From an uncultured Clostridia bacterium (GTDB lineage: Bacteria > Bacillota > Clostridia > Christensenellales > Borkfalkiaceae): a stretch of 7,137 nucleotides of DNA. This document shows, in pieces, positions 5,628 through 7,137 of this stretch; position 1 is the stretch's first letter; each line of letters opens with the position of its first letter. Location of the stretch: NCBI GenBank assembly GCA_944338265.1, contig CALVLO010000077.1:1-7137 (forward strand), written 5' to 3'. A program made the translations under genes and the position numbers. The notes beneath the pieces are model-generated. The model was given only the letters and a program-made list of their open reading frames with translations. It searched no databases and was not told the origin of the DNA.

Positions 5628-7022
5628 TTATTTGCCGCGGAGATACTCGTCGATGGCTTTTGCCGCCGTCTTGCCCGCGCCCATCGCGAGGATGACGGTC
5701 GCCGCGCCCGTCACGGCATCGCCGCCCGCATACACGCCTTCGAGCGAAGTCTTTCCGTTCTCGTCGGCGACGATCTCGCCGCGGCGCTGCGTCTCGAGCC
5801 CCGCCGTCGTCGCCTTGATGAGCGGATTGGGCGAGGTGCCGAGCGCCATGATAACGCAATCGACCTCCATCGTGAACTCGCTGCCCGCGAGCTCGACGGG
5901 GCGCCGCCGCCCCGAAGCATCCGGTTCACCGAGCGTCATGCGGATACATTTGAGCCCGACGACGTTATCCTCCGCGTCCGTTACGATCTCCACGGGATTG
6001 GTGAGGAGCTTGAAGACGATCTCCTCCTCCTTGGCGTGCTCCACCTCCTCGCGGCGGGCGGGCAGCTCCGCCTCCGAACGGCGGTAGACGATATACACCT
6101 CGTCCGCCCCCAGGCGCTTTGCACAGCGCGCCGCATCCATAGCGACGTTGCCGCCGCCCACGACGGCGACCTTCTTTGCGCGCAGGATGGGCGTCTCGCT
6201 ATCCTCCTCGTATGCCTTCATCAGATTGGTGCGGGTGAGATATTCGTTGGCGGAGAACACGCCGCGCGCCCCCTCCCCCTTGATGCCCATAAATTTGGGA
6301 AGCCCCGCGCCCGTGCCGAGGAAGACCGCCTCAAAGCCGTACTCCTCTTTGAGTTCCTCGATGGTGAGCACCCGCCCGATCACCGCGTCCGTCTCGATCT
6401 TGACGCCGATATGTTTGAGCCCCTCCACCTCGCGGCGGACGATCTCCTTGGGAAGGCGGAACTCCGGAATGCCGTACACGAGCACGCCGCCCGCCATGTG
6501 CAGCGCCTCGAACACGGTAACGTCGTAGCCCATTTTGGCAAGGTCTCCCGCGCAGGTGAGCCCCGCGGGACCCGAGCCGACGACGGCGACCTTATGCCCG
6601 TTGCGCACGGGGCAGACGGGCGCGGCATCCGAGTGCGCCATGTGCCAATCGGCGACGAAGCGCTCGAGCCGCCCGATGCCCACGGGCTCGCCCTTGATAC
6701 CGCGCGTGCACTTACCTTCGCACTGCGTCTCCTGCGGGCAGACGCGCCCACACACCGCAGGCAGCGAAGAGGTGCGCGAGATGACCTCGTATGCCTCCTC
6801 GAACTTCCCCTCCGCAACGAGCGCAACAAAGGCAGGGATATCTACCGCAACGGGGCAGCCCGCAACGCACGGCTTGTTTTTGCAGCCGAGGCAGCGCTTT
6901 GCCTCCTCGACGGCGGTCGCCTCGTCGTACCCGAGCGCGACCTCCTGAAAGTTTTTATTTCTGACGAGCGGATCCTGCGAGGGCATGGGGTGCTTCTTGG
7001 GATCCATATTGAACTTGGGCAT
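5628..7022 (-). CDS. nfnB: NfnB/GltA-type FAD and iron-sulfur oxidoreductase (NADPH-dependent glutamate synthase small-subunit family)
   Basis: The 464-residue protein has the layout of NfnB, the large subunit of the NADH-dependent reduced ferredoxin:NADP+ oxidoreductase, often annotated as GltA. The N-terminal cysteine sets are CLGCKNKPCVAGCP (44-57) and CGRVCPQETQCEGKC (91-105), the ligands for two [4Fe-4S] clusters. An FAD-binding Rossmann motif VVGSGPAG (147-154) follows, then an NADP(H)-binding motif VVGGGNVAMD (287-296), and a closing FAD motif YAGGDAVTGAATVILAMGAGKTAA (431-454). A large glutamate synthase subunit is not in the window; the partner just upstream is an NfnA-like subunit, which points to electron bifurcation rather than glutamate synthesis. 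The start at 7022 has a perfect AGGAGG six bases upstream. A longer reading to 7097 would overlap the upstream gene and lacks such a site. The family is certain; the bifurcating role is inferred from gene pairing. Confidence 0.9.
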   Translation of the reverse strand: MPKFNMDPKKHPMPSQDPLVRNKNFQEVALGYDEATAVEEAKRCLGCKNKPCVAGCPVAVDIPAFVALVAEGKFEEAYEVISRTSSLPAVCGRVCPQETQCEGKCTRGIKGEPVGIGRLERFVADWHMAHSDAAPVCPVRNGHKVAVVGSGPAGLTCAGDLAKMGYDVTVFEALHMAGGVLVYGIPEFRLPKEIVRREVEGLKHIGVKIETDAVIGRVLTIEELKEEYGFEAVFLGTGAGLPKFMGIKGEGARGVFSANEYLTRTNLMKAYEEDSETPILRAKKVAVVGGGNVAMDAARCAKRLGADEVYIVYRRSEAELPARREEVEHAKEEEIVFKLLTNPVEIVTDAEDNVVGLKCIRMTLGEPDASGRRRPVELAGSEFTMEVDCVIMALGTSPNPLIKATTAGLETQRRGEIVADENGKTSLEGVYAGGDAVTGAATVILAMGAGKTAAKAIDEYLRGK

Positions 7023-7028
7023 ATCTCT

Positions 7029-7034
7029 CCTCCT
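7029..7034 (-). promoter_or_regulatory. Ribosome binding site of nfnB overlapping the nfnA stop codon
   Basis: AGGAGG on the minus strand lies six bases before the nfnB ATG, and its first two bases are the last two of the nfnA TAG stop. This settles the nfnB start at 7022 and suggests that ribosomes finishing nfnA reload on nfnB. Confidence 0.85.
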
Positions 7035-7137
7035 ATTGCACCGTCTTTTTGAAGAGGTTGCAGTGCTTCTCGCGCGCCTTCGCCTCAAAATCCGCATAGG
7101 TGCGCGAACGCTTCATCGCCTCGTCGAAGTCGATGAG
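7033..7137 (-). CDS. nfnA: C-terminal end of an NfnA-like ferredoxin-NADP+ reductase subunit (5' part outside window)
   Basis: Only the last 34 codons and the TAG stop (7033-7035) are visible: LIDFDEAMKRSRTYADFEAKAREKHCNLFKKTVQ split across the reading, beginning with LIDFDEAMKR. A (V/I)DFDEAM-type segment followed by a charged helix is the usual tail of the sulfide dehydrogenase / NfnA / dihydroorotate dehydrogenase electron-transfer subunit family, which binds FAD, a [2Fe-2S] cluster and NAD(H). The stop lies 10 bp before the next ATG, with the Shine-Dalgarno in between. The assignment rests on this short tail and on the neighbour, since nfnA and nfnB normally stand side by side in this order. 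The catalytic part cannot be seen. Confidence 0.65.
   Translation of the reverse strand, partial: LIDFDEAMKRSRTYADFEAKAREKHCNLFKKTVQ

Noticed and set aside
5536..5859. In-frame N-terminal extension of the amidase to 5859
   Set aside because: It would overlap the end of nfnB by more than 200 bases and run through the terminator hairpin. The extension is Arg/Asp-rich, and the Met at 5535 is followed at once by a typical basic-hydrophobic membrane anchor.
2471..7052. Chain of long + strand open frames (2471-3466, 3515-4780, 4780-6087, 6036-7052)
   Set aside because: All are opposite to recognised genes, overlap gene boundaries, lack ribosome sites and give low-complexity composition. They are compositional shadows.
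7023..7097. In-frame N-terminal extension of nfnB to 7097
   Set aside because: It lies inside the nfnA tail in another frame and is an Arg-rich string, while a perfect AGGAGG precedes the ATG at 7022.
1..7137. Mobile elements, CRISPR arrays, tRNA genes, toxin-antitoxin or phage genes
   Set aside because: I searched both strands by eye and found no direct-repeat arrays, terminal inverted repeats, transposase or integrase motifs, or cloverleaf sequences.

Overview
All genes in this window lie on the minus strand, so reading runs from the right end to the left end. GC content is high (about 60% by eye). The families present fit a strictly anaerobic, GC-rich member of the Clostridia/Bacillota: an NfnAB-type ferredoxin/NAD(P) enzyme, a CwlD-type spore-cortex amidase, a stand-alone acyl-ACP thioesterase and cysteine-rich enzymes. 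The species cannot be named from the sequence. I see no mobile element, tRNA, rRNA, CRISPR array or transferred island; this looks like ordinary chromosome.

Right to left: (1) the last 34 codons of an NfnA-like subunit, then a complete NfnB/GltA-type flavin and iron-sulfur subunit, translationally coupled and closed by a hairpin terminator. (2) A CwlD-like N-acetylmuramoyl-L-alanine amidase, preceded by a sequence that fits a sporulation sigma-E promoter. (3) An acyl-ACP thioesterase, preceded by a near-consensus sigma-A promoter whose -10 box ends 6 bases before the ATG, followed by a small two-helix membrane protein of unknown function. (4) A 150-bp regulatory gap holding a consensus promoter and an ARG-box-like inverted repeat. 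(5) The arginine cluster argG-argC-argJ. ArgC is of the short, less common 'type 2' form. argJ runs off the left edge, missing only its last few codons.

ArgC and ArgJ act in the acetylated-ornithine branch of arginine synthesis: ArgC reduces N-acetylglutamyl phosphate, and ArgJ recycles the acetyl group from N-acetylornithine to glutamate. ArgG makes argininosuccinate from citrulline and aspartate. The other steps (argB, argD, argF, argH) are outside the window. An internal consensus promoter in the last codons of argC could drive argJ and whatever follows separately.

No new multi-gene system is visible. The most interesting signal is in the promoters. The genes that open transcription units at 4756 and 5535 have a -10 box placed so that +1 falls on the A of the ATG, and neither has a Shine-Dalgarno sequence. 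This predicts leaderless mRNAs. Genes inside operons do carry Shine-Dalgarno sequences. argJ may be read in both ways.
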